Source: Eubacteriales bacterium (lineage in GTDB: Bacteria > Bacillota > Clostridia > Lachnospirales > Lachnospiraceae). From it: a DNA stretch of 45,344 nucleotides. The notes under the pieces are model-generated. The model saw only the letters and a program-made list of their open reading frames with translations, made no database searches and had not been told where the DNA came from. Location: contig JAUNGJ010000003.1 of assembly GCA_030524585.1 (NCBI GenBank), forward strand, positions 1 through 45,344, in the 5' to 3' direction. Positions 8,002 through 18,091 of this stretch are shown one piece after another. Numbering within the stretch: position 1 is the first letter of the stretch; every line of letters begins with the position of its first letter. The position numbers were made by a program, and so were the translations under genes.

Positions 8002-11000
8002 ATGAACAAGAACGAAATCTATACACTGGGAATTGATATTGGTTCTACTACGGTTAAGATTGCCATATTAGATTCCGAAAATGATGTGGTATTTTCAAGT
8101 TATGAACGACACTTTGCAAACATTCAGGAAACTCTGTCTGACCTGCTTGGTCGGGCAGTCTACAAACTCGGCTCCATCCATGTATCACCGGTCATTACTG
8201 GTTCCGGTGGTCTGACACTCGCCAAACATCTGGGAGTCCCGTTTGTCCAGGAGGTGGTTGCCGTTTCCACCTCTCTGCAGGACTATGCACCCCAGACGGA
8301 TGTAGCTATCGAGCTGGGCGGTGAGGACGCCAAGATCATCTATTTTGAAGGTGGAAGCATTGAACAGCGGATGAACGGCGTATGTGCCGGAGGTACGGGT
8401 TCTTTTATTGACCAGATGGCGTCTCTTCTCCAGACAGACGCTTCCGGCCTGAATGAATATGCAAAAAATTACAAGGCTTTATATTCCATCGCTGCAAGAT
8501 GCGGTGTATTTGCGAAATCCGATATCCAGCCGCTTATCAACGAAGGCGCTTCCAAAGAAGATCTGGCTGCGTCTATTTTTCAGGCGGTTGTCAACCAGAC
8601 CATCAGCGGACTTGCCTGCGGCAAGCCGATCCGCGGTCATGTAGCCTTCCTTGGAGGCCCGCTGCATTTCCTGTCTGAACTTAAGGAAGCATTCATCCGT
8701 ACACTGAAGCTGGATGATGAACATATCATTGCGCCGAAACACTCACATCTCTTTGCCGCTATCGGCTCCGCTCTGAACTCAGAGCGCGACCTGGATATTC
8801 CGATCCAGGAAATGCAGAGCCGTCTGGCCGGAAAGATTCAGATGGAATTTGAGGTAGAGCGTATGCAGCCGCTGTTTGCCACAGAGGCTGATTATCATGC
8901 ATTTATTGAGCGTCACAACAAACACCAGGTGCCGGTAAAAGATCTGTCCACCTACAAAGGAAAAGCATTTCTCGGTATCGATGCCGGTTCCACCACCACA
9001 AAGGCAGCGCTTGTCGGAGAAGACGGAACTCTTCTCTACTCCTTCTACCACAATAATGAGGGAGATCCTCTGGGGACAACGATTTCTGCCATTAAGGACA
9101 TCTACAGCCAGCTTCCGGAGGATGTGGAAATCGTACACTCCTGCTCTACCGGATACGGTGAAGCTTTGATCAAGGCCGCCCTGATGCTGGATGAGGGTGA
9201 GGTTGAGACCGTTTCCCACTATTATGCTGCATCCTTCTTTGAACCGGATGTGGACTGCATTCTTGATATCGGCGGTCAGGATATGAAATGCATCAAGATC
9301 AAGAACCAGACTGTCGACAGCGTGCAGCTTAACGAGGCCTGCTCCTCCGGATGCGGTTCTTTTATCGAAACATTTGCAAAGTCCCTGAACTATTCCGTGG
9401 AGGATTTTGCCCACGAAGCGTTATTTGCGAAGAATCCGATCGACCTTGGTACTCGCTGTACCGTATTTATGAACTCCAAAGTAAAACAGGCTCAGAAGGA
9501 AGGCGCCGAAGTATCCGATATTTCTGCCGGTCTTGCCTATTCTGTCATCAAAAATGCTCTGTTCAAGGTTATCAAGGTCTCCGATGCTTCCGAGCTTGGC
9601 AAACATATTGTGGTGCAGGGCGGAACCTTCTACAATAATGCGGTTCTTCGAAGCTTTGAAACCATTGCAAACTGTGAGGCGATCCGACCGGATATTGCCG
9701 GAATCATGGGAGCCTTCGGCGCAGCCCTGATTGCAAGGGAGCGCTATACGGAATGCGAAGGCACTACCATGCTTTCTATTGAAGATATTAAGGCGTTAGA
9801 ATACAAGACAACCATGACAAAATGTAAGGGCTGTACCAACAACTGCCGTCTGACCATCAACCATTTCAGCGGCGGAAGGCGCTTCATCACCGGCAACCGC
9901 TGCGAGCGCGGTCTTGGAAAAGAAAAAGCGGTCAACAAGCTTCCGAATCTGTTCGAATATAAGATGCAGCGGTATTTCGGTTATGAGCCACTGGCCGAGG
10001 ATCAGGCTCCAAGAGGCCTGATGGGTATTCCAAGGGTCCTGAATATGTATGAAAACTATCCTTTCTGGTTTACCTTCTTTACAGAACTCGGATTCAGCGT
10101 CGTGCTGACTCCTGCTTCTACCAGAAAGATTTATGAGCTGGGTATCGAATCCATTCCCAGCGAATCCGAGTGTTATCCGGCCAAGCTTGCCCACGGCCAC
10201 GTACAGTGGCTGATCAATAAGGGAGTTCCCCGGATTTTTTATCCGAGTATCCCCTATGAACGTATGGAGTTCCCGGACGCCAACAACCATTATAACTGTC
10301 CGATCGTAACCTCCTACCCGGAGAATATCAAAAATAATATGGATGCCATTGTAAATGGCGAGGTGGATTTCATTCATCCCTTCCTTTCCTTTAAAAACGA
10401 AGAGACCTTATCTGCCCGACTGATTGAGGAGCTTGGAGAAAAATTCCGGATTTCTTCTTCTGAGATTTCTTCTGCAGTACATAAGGCATGGCTGGAGCTG
10501 GAAGCCTGCCGGAAAGATATGATGAAAAAGGGTGAGGAAACCATCGAATTTCTGAATAAGACAGGAAACCGGGGCATTGTCCTTGCCGGACGTCCCTACC
10601 ACATTGACCCGGAGGTCAATCACGGTCTTCCGGAGCTGATCAACTCCTATAATATAGCGGTACTGACCGAAGACAGCGTTTCCCACCTGCATCAGGTGGA
10701 GCGTCCGATCAACGTTATGGATCAGTGGATGTACCACTCCCGTCTCTATGCCGCCGCAAACTATGTTAAGACAACGGAAAATCTGGATCTGATCCAGCTA
10801 AACTCTTTTGGATGCGGTCTGGATGCGGTCACCACCGATCAGGTAGCGGATATCCTGAATCGGTCCGATAAGATTTATACCACCCTCAAAATTGACGAGG
10901 TTAATAACCTGGGCGCCGCAAGGATTCGTGTCCGCTCCCTGTTAGCTGCCCTCCGCGTCAGAGAACAGCGGGGAACCAGACGTGAAATTCACCCGGCAAA

Positions 11001-12270
11001 CATTAATAAAGTGCCATTTACGAAAGAGATGCGCAAGGAATATACGATCCTCTGTCCGCAGATGTCACCGATTCACTTTGCGCTTCTGGAGCCTGCTTTC
11101 CGGGCCTCCGGATATAAGATCGAAGTCCTGCCAAACGATAACAAACAGGCCGTTGATGTGGGACTTAAATACGTAAATAACGATGCATGTTATCCATCTC
11201 TGATGGTTGTAGGCCAGATTATGGACGCCATCTTGTCCGGCAAATACGATACGGATAAGATTGCTGTCATTATCAGCCAGACGGGAGGCGGATGCCGTGC
11301 TTCCAACTATATCGGATTCATCCGAAGAGCGCTGAAAAAAGCCGGTTACGAACATATTCCGGTTATTTCCATCAACTTAAGCGGATTGGAAGGAAACCCC
11401 GGATTTAAGATCACCGCTCCTCTGGTGCTTCGCGGGGTCTATGCGGCAGTGTTTGGAGATATTTTCATGAAGTGTACCTACAGGCTCCGTCCATATGAAG
11501 CGGTTCCCGGCTCTGTCAATGCCATGCATAAGAAATGGGAAAAGGTGTGCGCCGATTTTGTATCCAGAGGATACCCTTCCAGAAGGAAGTTCAAGAAGCT
11601 GTGCAAAGCTATTATTGAGGACTTTGATAATAACATTGAACTGCTGGATATCAAGAAGCCCCGTGTAGGCGTAGTCGGTGAGATTCTGGTAAAATTCCTT
11701 CCGGCTGCCAATAACCATCTGGTAGACCTTCTGGAAAGCGAGGGCGCCGAAGCGGTTGTTCCGGATCTTCTGGATTTTCTGAACTACTGCTTCTATAACC
11801 AGAACTTTAAGGCTGAGAAACTCGGTTTTGCAAAGAGTAAGGCAACCGTTGGAAACCTTGGAATCAAGGCGATGGAATGGTTCCGTGCTCCGGCAACGGA
11901 AGCCTTCAAAAAGAGTAAACACTTCGATCCGCCGGCACGCATCGAGGATCTTGGAAAAATGGCCTCCGACATCGTTTCTCTGGGTAACCAGACTGGTGAA
12001 GGATGGTTCCTGACCGGTGAAATGCTGGAGCTGATTCACAGCGGTGCGTCAAACATCGTATGTACACAGCCATTTGCCTGCCTGCCAAACCACGTCGTCG
12101 GCAAGGGCGTTATCAAAGAGCTTCGCCGTCGTTATCCGCAGGCTAATATTGTGGCGATCGACTACGATCCGGGCGCCAGCGAAGTAAATCAGCTGAACCG
12201 AATCAAACTGATGCTTTCTACGGCGAATAAAAATTTACATACAGCTTCTGAGGATAAGGTAAGCGCTTAA
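8002..12270 (+). CDS. 2-hydroxyacyl-CoA dehydratase activase fusion (two BadF/HgdC ATPase domains plus DUF2229-type region)
   Basis: A 1422-residue fusion. Domain 1 (about 8-255) starts [10 protein letters not shown] and domain 2 (about 323-580) starts [10 protein letters not shown], both ASKHA ATPase folds. Each keeps the cysteines that bridge the activase [4Fe-4S] cluster: C128 in VCAGGTGSF and C167 in [10 protein letters not shown]447 in ACSSGCGSF and C486 in [10 protein letters not shown] four-Cys cluster follows (C608, C611, C615, C634), then a DUF2229-like part with [17 protein letters not shown], and a long dehydratase-like C-terminus. Known activases use ATP to push one electron into a dehydratase. 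The start was moved to 8002 because AAAGGAGAT precedes it. No separate dehydratase subunits are nearby. The physiological partner is unknown. Confidence 0.85.
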   Translation: MNKNEIYTLGIDIGSTTVKIAILDSENDVVFSSYERHFANIQETLSDLLGRAVYKLGSIHVSPVITGSGGLTLAKHLGVPFVQEVVAVSTSLQDYAPQTDVAIELGGEDAKIIYFEGGSIEQRMNGVCAGGTGSFIDQMASLLQTDASGLNEYAKNYKALYSIAARCGVFAKSDIQPLINEGASKEDLAASIFQAVVNQTISGLACGKPIRGHVAFLGGPLHFLSELKEAFIRTLKLDDEHIIAPKHSHLFAAIGSALNSERDLDIPIQEMQSRLAGKIQMEFEVERMQPLFATEADYHAFIERHNKHQVPVKDLSTYKGKAFLGIDAGSTTTKAALVGEDGTLLYSFYHNNEGDPLGTTISAIKDIYSQLPEDVEIVHSCSTGYGEALIKAALMLDEGEVETVSHYYAASFFEPDVDCILDIGGQDMKCIKIKNQTVDSVQLNEACSSGCGSFIETFAKSLNYSVEDFAHEALFAKNPIDLGTRCTVFMNSKVKQAQKEGAEVSDISAGLAYSVIKNALFKVIKVSDASELGKHIVVQGGTFYNNAVLRSFETIANCEAIRPDIAGIMGAFGAALIARERYTECEGTTMLSIEDIKALEYKTTMTKCKGCTNNCRLTINHFSGGRRFITGNRCERGLGKEKAVNKLPNLFEYKMQRYFGYEPLAEDQAPRGLMGIPRVLNMYENYPFWFTFFTELGFSVVLTPASTRKIYELGIESIPSESECYPAKLAHGHVQWLINKGVPRIFYPSIPYERMEFPDANNHYNCPIVTSYPENIKNNMDAIVNGEVDFIHPFLSFKNEETLSARLIEELGEKFRISSSEISSAVHKAWLELEACRKDMMKKGEETIEFLNKTGNRGIVLAGRPYHIDPEVNHGLPELINSYNIAVLTEDSVSHLHQVERPINVMDQWMYHSRLYAAANYVKTTENLDLIQLNSFGCGLDAVTTDQVADILNRSDKIYTTLKIDEVNNLGAARIRVRSLLAALRVREQRGTRREIHPANINKVPFTKEMRKEYTILCPQMSPIHFALLEPAFRASGYKIEVLPNDNKQAVDVGLKYVNNDACYPSLMVVGQIMDAILSGKYDTDKIAVIISQTGGGCRASNYIGFIRRALKKAGYEHIPVISINLSGLEGNPGFKITAPLVLRGVYAAVFGDIFMKCTYRLRPYEAVPGSVNAMHKKWEKVCADFVSRGYPSRRKFKKLCKAIIEDFDNNIELLDIKKPRVGVVGEILVKFLPAANNHLVDLLESEGAEAVVPDLLDFLNYCFYNQNFKAEKLGFAKSKATVGNLGIKAMEWFRAPATEAFKKSKHFDPPARIEDLGKMASDIVSLGNQTGEGWFLTGEMLELIHSGASNIVCTQPFACLPNHVVGKGVIKELRRRYPQANIVAIDYDPGASEVNQLNRIKLMLSTANKNLHTASEDKVSA

Positions 12271-12280
12271 GCGCTTACCT
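12257..12280. promoter_or_regulatory. 24-bp perfect palindrome across the activase stop codon
   Basis: The half AGGTAAGCGCTT is repeated exactly as its reverse complement with no spacer. It covers the activase stop codon (12268-12270) and ends 22 nt before the TetR-type start codon. It could be an operator for that regulator or a processing/termination hairpin; the following CTCTTTG is a poor T-tract. Confidence 0.55.
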
Positions 12281-12302
12281 CTCTTTGAAGGAGGAATACC
12301 CT

Positions 12303-12869
12303 ATGAGAAAAACGACCAAACAGGCTATTTCAGAATCATTAAAAACACTTCTGGAAAAACAGACAATCGATAAAATCACCATCAAAGAGATCGTTGCAGA
12401 ATGCGGAGTAAATCGTCAGACCTTCTACTACCACTTTTCTGATATTTATGAGCTGCTGGAGTGGGCACTGGAAGATACCATTCAGGAATATATTACGGTA
12501 AATCCGGTGCCGAAGGATGACTGGCAGGAACAAATCTATCTGTTTTACCGGTTTCTCTACTCCCACCGCAGGATTATTCTCCACGCCTATGATCCTATCA
12601 ACAGGACCTACTATGAGAATTTTACTGTAAAGTTCATTGAACCGATCATCATGTACCGAATTTCTCTCTGTCCTGCAGCGGTTCATGTACCGGAGGATAA
12701 ACGGCAGTTCGTACAGCAGGTATATACATGGATATGTTCCGATCTGATCATTGAGTGGGTAGAACATGGAATGCCGGATGAACAGAAAACCCGGCTGGAC
12801 GATTATATTACTCTGGTAAACGGCAGTCTGGATGCTGCGCTGGAGCGCTTTATTCCCAATCATATCTAA
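12303..12869 (+). CDS. TetR/AcrR family regulator (DhaS-like)
   Basis: A 188-residue DNA-binding regulator. The N-terminal TetR helix-turn-helix is clear: ITIKEIVAECGVNRQTFYYHF (about 24-44), followed by SDIYELLEWAL. The remainder resembles the TetR C-terminal domain found in dihydroxyacetone-kinase regulators of the DhaS type. The ATG at 12303 is preferred over the TTG at 12285 because AAGGAGG (12288-12294) serves it at normal spacing. It begins 32 nt after the activase, so the two are probably cotranscribed, and it precedes the radical SAM gene by 143 nt. Inverted repeats on both sides (12257-12280, 12897-12921) are candidate self-operators. The ligand is unknown. Confidence 0.88.
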   Translation: MRKTTKQAISESLKTLLEKQTIDKITIKEIVAECGVNRQTFYYHFSDIYELLEWALEDTIQEYITVNPVPKDDWQEQIYLFYRFLYSHRRIILHAYDPINRTYYENFTVKFIEPIIMYRISLCPAAVHVPEDKRQFVQQVYTWICSDLIIEWVEHGMPDEQKTRLDDYITLVNGSLDAALERFIPNHI

Positions 12870-12896
12870 ACAATTTCACAGTTAGACAATTTTTTG

Positions 12897-12930
12897 CTTG
12901 TGTCTAAATTTTAGACACAAGTATTTTTTT
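12897..12930 (+). terminator. Terminator after the TetR-type gene, also a 25-bp palindrome
   Basis: CTTGTGTCTAAA, one central T, then TTTAGACACAAG, followed by TATTTTTTT. This is a good intrinsic terminator. The core TGTCTAA/TTAGACA also resembles a TetR operator, and a further TTAGACA lies at 12882-12888. Confidence 0.75.
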
Positions 12931-12956
12931 GTCGATTGTGAGTCATTTTTTGTCGA
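12925..12956 (+). repeat. Direct repeats around the radical SAM promoter
   Basis: TTTTTTGTCGA occurs at 12925-12935 and 12946-12956, exactly 21 bp (two helical turns) apart. The copies lie on either side of the -35 hexamer at 12936-12941, so they may bind a regulator. Confidence 0.5.
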
Positions 12957-12964
12957 AATATAAT
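12936..12964 (+). promoter_or_regulatory. Promoter of the radical SAM gene
   Basis: TTGTGA (12936-12941), a 17-bp spacer, TATAAT (12959-12964). Confidence 0.7.
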
Positions 12965-13012
12965 AGCTTCAGAAAGTAATTTTGAAAACAATATTCAATG
13001 GAGGTTATTGAT

Positions 13013-14350
13013 ATGAATACGTCAAGCAAAATCGTGCAATACGGATTGAAGACGCTTTTTGGCTATGTCGAAAAAAATCCGGAACAGAATCTTTCAAAAA
13101 TGATGGATTGGGTAGATCGTTTCGCCGGAGATGGCCCTACCAGTTACCCAAGCCAGCGTGCTGCTGTCCGCAGGGTAATCGAAGATCCTGACAATAACAT
13201 GCACAAACTGATTTTAAATATAATCAAGGATACAGATACCAAGGTACTGGAAGCAACCTTTGAGAATTTCTTTTTAAACGCTAATCTTGTCGGCTGGAAT
13301 AAGCAGGAAGAATGCAGAGAGAAATATCACTGCAATATCCCCTGGGCTATTCTTTTAGACCCTACTTCCGCCTGCAATCTGCACTGTACAGGCTGCTGGG
13401 CTGCAGAATACGGCAACCGGCTGAATCTGAGCTTTGATGAGATTGATTCCATTATTATGCAGGGAAAAGAGCTTGGCATTCATATGTATATCTATACCGG
13501 AGGAGAGCCTCTGGTACGCAAAAATGATATTATTGCCCTGTGCAGAAAACATCATGACTGCCAGTTTCTTTCCTTCACCAATGCTACCCTGATCGATGAA
13601 GAATTTGCCGACCAGATGCTGGATGTAAAGAATTTCATCCCGGCAATCAGTGTAGAGGGCTTTGAAGAAGCCACTGACGGACGACGCGGAAAAGGTACTT
13701 ACGGAAAAGTTGTAAAAGCTATGGAAATCTTAAAACGCAAGAAACTCCCCTTCGGAATCAGCTGCTGTTACACCAGCCAGAATCTGGACTCCATCAGCAG
13801 CGATGAATATTTTGACCAGATGGTTGAATGGGGCGCTAAATTTGTCTGGTATTTTCACTATATGCCAGTTGGAAACGACGCTGTACCGGCACTTCTCCCA
13901 ACCCCTGAGCAGCGTGAATTTATGTATCACAAAATTCGTGAGGTACGCGCAACCAAGCCGATTTTCGCAATGGATTTCCAGAACGACGGTGAATATGTAG
14001 GCGGGTGTATTGCCGGAGGACGCCGCTATCTGCACATCAATGCAAATGGAGACTGTGATCCCTGTGTATTTATCCACTACTCAGATTCCAACATCAGAGA
14101 AAAGACGCTGCTGGAAGTGCTTCAATCTCCTATCTTTATGGCATACCACGATGGTCAGCCTTTTAACGAAAACCATCTGCGTCCCTGTCCAATGCTGGAA
14201 AATCCGGAACTTCTCAGGGCAATGGTTAAAAAGACCGGAGCACACTCCACTGACCTGCAGTCACCGGAATCCGTAGACCACCTGTGCGATAAATGTATGC
14301 AATACTCCGAAAACTGGAAACCCACAGCAGAAAAACTCTGGGAGAAGTAA
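13013..14350 (+). CDS. Radical SAM protein with SPASM-like C-terminus
   Basis: A 445-residue cytoplasmic radical SAM enzyme. The [4Fe-4S]/SAM motif is CNLHCTGC (C121, C125, C128), preceded by about 110 residues of helical N-terminal region. The glycine-rich SAM site YIYTGGEPL follows. The C-terminal part contains CIAGGRRYLHINANGDCDPC, further cysteines, and CDKC near the end, which fits auxiliary Fe-S clusters of a SPASM/twitch domain. The ATG at 13013 is chosen because TGGAGGT, which overlaps the upstream ATG at 12998, is its ribosome site. No peptide precursor gene was seen beside it, so RiPP maturation has no support. The substrate is unknown. It has its own promoter downstream of a TetR-type regulator. 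Confidence 0.85.
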   Translation: MNTSSKIVQYGLKTLFGYVEKNPEQNLSKMMDWVDRFAGDGPTSYPSQRAAVRRVIEDPDNNMHKLILNIIKDTDTKVLEATFENFFLNANLVGWNKQEECREKYHCNIPWAILLDPTSACNLHCTGCWAAEYGNRLNLSFDEIDSIIMQGKELGIHMYIYTGGEPLVRKNDIIALCRKHHDCQFLSFTNATLIDEEFADQMLDVKNFIPAISVEGFEEATDGRRGKGTYGKVVKAMEILKRKKLPFGISCCYTSQNLDSISSDEYFDQMVEWGAKFVWYFHYMPVGNDAVPALLPTPEQREFMYHKIREVRATKPIFAMDFQNDGEYVGGCIAGGRRYLHINANGDCDPCVFIHYSDSNIREKTLLEVLQSPIFMAYHDGQPFNENHLRPCPMLENPELLRAMVKKTGAHSTDLQSPESVDHLCDKCMQYSENWKPTAEKLWEK

Positions 14351-14369
14351 ATAGACTATAAATAAAATT

Positions 14370-14393
14370 GAGGGGCGGAGAAATCCGTCCCTC
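14370..14393 (+). terminator. Terminator between the radical SAM gene and gpmI
   Basis: GAGGGGCGGA, a GAAA tetraloop, then TCCGTCCCTC (one G-U pair on the plus strand). It sits 19 nt after the radical SAM stop and can also serve the convergent gpmI transcript. The T-tract is weak. Confidence 0.6.
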
Positions 14394-14402
14394 TAAACTT
14401 TA

Positions 14403-15941
14403 TTATTTTACCAGCAATGATTTTCCAGTCATTTCCTTCGGCTGTTCCATGCCCATAAGTTCAATCAACGTCGGTGCAATATCTGCCAGGCATCCGCCCT
14501 CGCGCAGCTTGTAAGCCGGGTCTGCATTCACCAGAATAAACGGAACCGGATTGGTTGTGTGAGCGGTAAATGGCTCTCCGGTCTCTTTATCGATCAGCTG
14601 CTCTGCATTGCCGTGATCCGCACAAATAAACATCTGACCATCTACTTCTTTGATCGCTTCCACAGTTTTGCCTACACACTCGTCTACCGCTTCAATTGCC
14701 TTGATTGCAGCAGCTTCCACGCCCGTATGTCCAACCATATCAGGATTTGCAAAGTTAATGATGATGACATCATATTCACCGGAACGGATTGCTCCGGTCA
14801 GCTTATCGCATACCTCATATGCGCTCATCTCCGGTTTCAGGTCATAGGTTGCTACTTTCGGAGATTTCACAAGGATACGGTCCTCTCCTTCATTTGGCTC
14901 TTCTACGCCGCCATTGAAGAAGAAGGTTACATGTGCATATTTCTCTGTCTCTGCAATACGGGCCTGCTTAAGGCCATTTGCAGCCAGAAATTCTCCAAAT
15001 GTATTGGTAATCTCTTCCTTTACAAAAGCAACCTGCTTATTCGGAATCGTCACATCATATTCTGTGAAGCATACATAAGTTGTCTTCACTCTCTCACCGC
15101 GGTCAAATCCATCGAACTCATCCGCACAGAAGACCCTGGTAATCTCTCTTGCACGGTCCGGACGGAAGTTAAAGAAAATGATCGAATCATTTTCTTTGAT
15201 GGTAGCAACCGGAGCTCCGTCCTTCTCTACTACGGTAGGAAGCACAAACTCGTCTGTCACATCCTTATCATAGGATGCCTGAATACCTTCCGGTCCGCTG
15301 ACTGCCTTCTCGCCTTCGCCGTAAACCAAAGCTCTGTAAGCTTTCTCTACGCGCTCCCAGCGGTTATCTCTGTCCATTGCATAGTAACGTCCCATAACGG
15401 TTGCCACTTCTCCGACGCCAATTTCCTGCATCTTAGCTACAAGCTCTTCTACATACTCTTTTCCGGATGCCGGAGGAGTATCACGGCCATCCAGGAAACA
15501 GTGTACATAGACCTTCTCGATACCCTGTCTCTTTGCCAGCTCCAAAAGTCCGTAAATATGGGTATTGTGACTGTGTACACCGCCGTCAGACACCAATCCA
15601 TACATATGCAGAGCAGAATTGTTCTTTTTTACGTTCTCGCAGGCTGCCAGAAGCGCTTTGTTTTCAAAGAAATCTCCATCCTGAATGGACTTTGTAATCT
15701 TAGTCAGATCCTGATACACGATACGGCCTGCTCCCATATTCAGATGACCCACCTCAGAGTTACCCATCTGTCCATCCGGAAGACCTACGGCAAGTCCGCT
15801 GGCATTTCCCTTTACAAAGGGGCACTCAGCCATCAGCTTATCCATAACGGGTCTGTTTGCCTCTGCTACAGCATTCCCCTTTATCTCATCGTTTAGTCCA
15901 TATCCATCTAAGATCATAAGTACTGTTGGTTTCTTACTCAT
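14403..15941 (-). CDS. gpmI: 2,3-bisphosphoglycerate-independent phosphoglycerate mutase
   Basis: A 512-residue metalloenzyme of the alkaline phosphatase superfamily that interconverts 3- and 2-phosphoglycerate. It begins KKPTVLMILDGYG, with the metal-binding Asp of the family, and carries the catalytic serine in GQMGNSEVGH. Other signatures are CFLDGRDTPP, GRYYAMDRDNRW, FFNFRPDRARE, FANPDMVGHTG and FICADHGNAEQ with the expected Asp/His metal ligands. Length matches the family. It is the last gene of the gap-pgk-tpiA-gpmI run. AAGGAGAT precedes the ATG. Enolase is not in the window. Confidence 0.97.
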   Translation of the reverse strand: MSKKPTVLMILDGYGLNDEIKGNAVAEANRPVMDKLMAECPFVKGNASGLAVGLPDGQMGNSEVGHLNMGAGRIVYQDLTKITKSIQDGDFFENKALLAACENVKKNNSALHMYGLVSDGGVHSHNTHIYGLLELAKRQGIEKVYVHCFLDGRDTPPASGKEYVEELVAKMQEIGVGEVATVMGRYYAMDRDNRWERVEKAYRALVYGEGEKAVSGPEGIQASYDKDVTDEFVLPTVVEKDGAPVATIKENDSIIFFNFRPDRAREITRVFCADEFDGFDRGERVKTTYVCFTEYDVTIPNKQVAFVKEEITNTFGEFLAANGLKQARIAETEKYAHVTFFFNGGVEEPNEGEDRILVKSPKVATYDLKPEMSAYEVCDKLTGAIRSGEYDVIIINFANPDMVGHTGVEAAAIKAIEAVDECVGKTVEAIKEVDGQMFICADHGNAEQLIDKETGEPFTAHTTNPVPFILVNADPAYKLREGGCLADIAPTLIELMGMEQPKEMTGKSLLVK

Positions 15942-15998
15942 TCTTATATCTCCTTATTTCTAAATTACTACAGAAAACTTATTTTCCTGTAATGAAAA

Positions 15999-16028
15999 TC
16001 GCAGGGACGAATCTTCCCACCCCTGCGA
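15999..16028 (-). terminator. Hairpin between tpiA and gpmI
   Basis: TCGCAGGG (15999-16006) and CCCTGCGA (16021-16028) pair over 8 bp with a 14-nt loop. On the minus strand TTTTC follows. Partial termination or processing between the two cistrons is plausible. Confidence 0.5.
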
Positions 16029-16042
16029 CTCATATATCTGTC

Positions 16043-16792
16043 TTATTTGTAGTTTACAATCTTACCAAAATCTGGCTTCAGAGCTGCACCACCTACAAGA
16101 CCGCCGTCGATATCTGCCTGAGCAAATAATTCAGGAGCTGTAGCAGCATTTACAGATCCGCCATACTGAATACGGATTGCTTCTGCCGTAGCCTCATCAT
16201 ATACCTCTGCGATACAAGCACGGATACCTGCACAAACCTCCTGTGCCTGCTCGGTTGTAGCTGTCTTACCTGTTCCGATAGCCCAGATTGGCTCATAAGC
16301 GATAACCATTGTCTTAGCCTGATCAGCTGTAACATTCTGTAATCCAATCTTTACCTGCTGACGAATAAAGTCCATTGTTACGCCCTGCTCTCTCTGCTCA
16401 AGAGTCTCGCCACAGCACATAATTGGTGTAATTCCATGCTCAAATGCTTTCAATACCTTCTTATTAACAGTTGCATCTGTCTCAGCAAAATACTCTCTTC
16501 TCTCAGAGTGTCCAAGAACAACATATTTTACTCCTGCATCTACGAGCATAGCCGGAGAAATCTCGCCTGTGTAAGCACCTTTCTCCTCAAAATACATATT
16601 CTCAGCGCCAACCTGAATGTTAGTTCCCTTAACAGCTTCAGCAACCGGGATGATATCAATAGCCGGTACACAGAATACTACGTCAACATCATCGCTTGCT
16701 ACCAGTGGTTTTAACTCTTCAACCAAAGCAACTGCTTCGCTTGGAGTCTTGTTCATTTTCCAGTTACCTGCAACAATTTTTCTTCTTGCCAT
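16043..16792 (-). CDS. tpiA: Triosephosphate isomerase
   Basis: A 249-residue TIM-barrel enzyme interconverting dihydroxyacetone phosphate and glyceraldehyde 3-phosphate. The N-terminal GNWKMNKT holds the active-site Asn and Lys, GHSERREYF the electrophilic histidine, and the catalytic glutamate is in [11 protein letters not shown], followed by the phosphate-gripping loop. [12 protein letters not shown] and [11 protein letters not shown] complete the phosphate site. Length is typical. GGAGG lies upstream of the ATG. It is the third gene of the glycolytic cluster, 77 nt after pgk. Confidence 0.98.
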   Translation of the reverse strand: MARRKIVAGNWKMNKTPSEAVALVEELKPLVASDDVDVVFCVPAIDIIPVAEAVKGTNIQVGAENMYFEEKGAYTGEISPAMLVDAGVKYVVLGHSERREYFAETDATVNKKVLKAFEHGITPIMCCGETLEQREQGVTMDFIRQQVKIGLQNVTADQAKTMVIAYEPIWAIGTGKTATTEQAQEVCAGIRACIAEVYDEATAEAIRIQYGGSVNAATAPELFAQADIDGGLVGGAALKPDFGKIVNYK

Positions 16793-16820
16793 TTTATATT
16801 TCCTCCATAAAATCTTTATA

Positions 16821-16865
16821 ATACGGGTATGTTCGCCTCGCTAGGCTCGAAAACACCTCGCCAAG
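16821..16865 (-). repeat. Short imperfect GCGAGG repeat between pgk and tpiA
   Basis: On the minus strand GCGAGGTGTTTTCGAGCCTA is followed at once by GCGAGGCGAACATACCCG, two units sharing GCGAGG and partly similar tails. GCCT/AGGC can form a small hairpin within it. It could be part of a dispersed intergenic repeat; no second copy was noticed in this window. Confidence 0.35.
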
Positions 16866-16869
16866 CTTT

Positions 16870-18063
16870 TTACTTATCATTAGCTGCTGCTACGCCTGGC
16901 AGTTCTTTGCCTTCCAGGAACTCAAGAGAAGCGCCGCCACCTGTAGAGATGTGTGTCATCTTATCGCCAAATCCAAGCTGGTTAACTGCTGCTGCAGAAT
17001 CGCCGCCGCCGATGATCGTAACAGCATCTGTATCAGCAAGTGCCTTAGCAACAGCCTCGGTACCTGGTGCAAAATTCGGCATCTCAAAGCATCCCATTGG
17101 TCCATTCCATACAACAGTCTTAGCGTCCTTTACAGCCTCAGAGAAAATCTTAGCTGTCTCAGGTCCGATGTCAAGTCCCTGCCATCCGTCCGGAATCTCT
17201 CCGGCAGCAACAACCTTAGTATTTGCATCATTGGAGAAATCGTCTGCGATCACTGTATCTACAGGAAGCAGTAATTTTACGCCTTTTTCCTCAGCCTTCT
17301 TCAGCATGTTCAGTGCATACTCACAGTAATCAGCTTCGAGCAGTGAATTTCCAACACTTCCGCCCTGAGCCTTGCTGAATGTATAAGACATTCCACCGCC
17401 AATGATCAGAGTATCAACCTTGTCAAGAAGATTCTCGATTACAGAGATCTTGCTGGAAACCTTTGCTCCGCCAAGGATAGCTACAAATGGTCTCTCCGGA
17501 TTGTTTACAGCATTGCCAAGGAAATCAATCTCCTTCTGCATAAGGTATCCAACTGCTGCGGTATCTACATACTCTGTAACACCAACATTTGAGCAGTGTG
17601 CTCTGTGAGCCGTACCAAATGCATCATTTACAAATACATCACACAGAGATGCAAGCTCTTTGGAAAGCGCCTCTCCGTTCTTTGTCTCTTCTGCTCTGTA
17701 ACGTGTATTCTGAAGAAGAATCACTTCGCCGTCCTTCATAGCATCAACAGCAGCTTTTACGCTGTCATCTACTACAACATCACTTGGAACAAACTTCACT
17801 TCCTGATCAAGCAGTTCGGAAAGTCTTGCGGCTACCGGTGCAAGAGAAAGCTCCGGCTTTGGCTCTCCCTTCGGCTTTCCAAGGTGTGAGCAAAGAATAA
17901 TCTTTCCACCATCAGCAATTAATTTCTTGATTGTTGGAAGAGCTGCTACCAGACGGTTTTCGTCTGTAATCTTTCCATCAATAAGTGGTACGTTAAAGTC
18001 ACATCTGCAAAGAACTCTCTGGCCCTTTACATTAATATCATCTACAGATTTTTTATTAAGCAT
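16870..18063 (-). CDS. pgk: Phosphoglycerate kinase
   Basis: A 397-residue two-domain kinase that forms ATP and 3-phosphoglycerate from 1,3-bisphosphoglycerate. The N-terminal domain carries RCDFNVPL and the substrate-binding [21 protein letters not shown] and [15 protein letters not shown] mark the middle. The C-terminal nucleotide site shows [11 protein letters not shown] and [11 protein letters not shown], then [19 protein letters not shown]. Length is standard. AAGGAGAT precedes the ATG. It follows gap, separated by a strong hairpin at 18092-18125, so its expression may be lower than that of gap. Confidence 0.98.
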   Translation of the reverse strand: MLNKKSVDDINVKGQRVLCRCDFNVPLIDGKITDENRLVAALPTIKKLIADGGKIILCSHLGKPKGEPKPELSLAPVAARLSELLDQEVKFVPSDVVVDDSVKAAVDAMKDGEVILLQNTRYRAEETKNGEALSKELASLCDVFVNDAFGTAHRAHCSNVGVTEYVDTAAVGYLMQKEIDFLGNAVNNPERPFVAILGGAKVSSKISVIENLLDKVDTLIIGGGMSYTFSKAQGGSVGNSLLEADYCEYALNMLKKAEEKGVKLLLPVDTVIADDFSNDANTKVVAAGEIPDGWQGLDIGPETAKIFSEAVKDAKTVVWNGPMGCFEMPNFAPGTEAVAKALADTDAVTIIGGGDSAAAVNQLGFGDKMTHISTGGGASLEFLEGKELPGVAAANDK

Positions 18064-18091
18064 CTTATTATCTCCTTATTTTTAAGATAGA

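Noticed and set aside
13013-14350. RiPP maturase with a nearby precursor peptide
   Set aside because: The SPASM-like C-terminus invited this idea, but no short frame with a ribosome site and Cys- or Gly-rich core was found on either side.
14559-15896. 445-codon open frame on the plus strand
   Set aside because: It lies wholly antisense to gpmI, which has clear motifs and a ribosome site. The antisense product is Cys/His/Ile-rich with no recognisable family.
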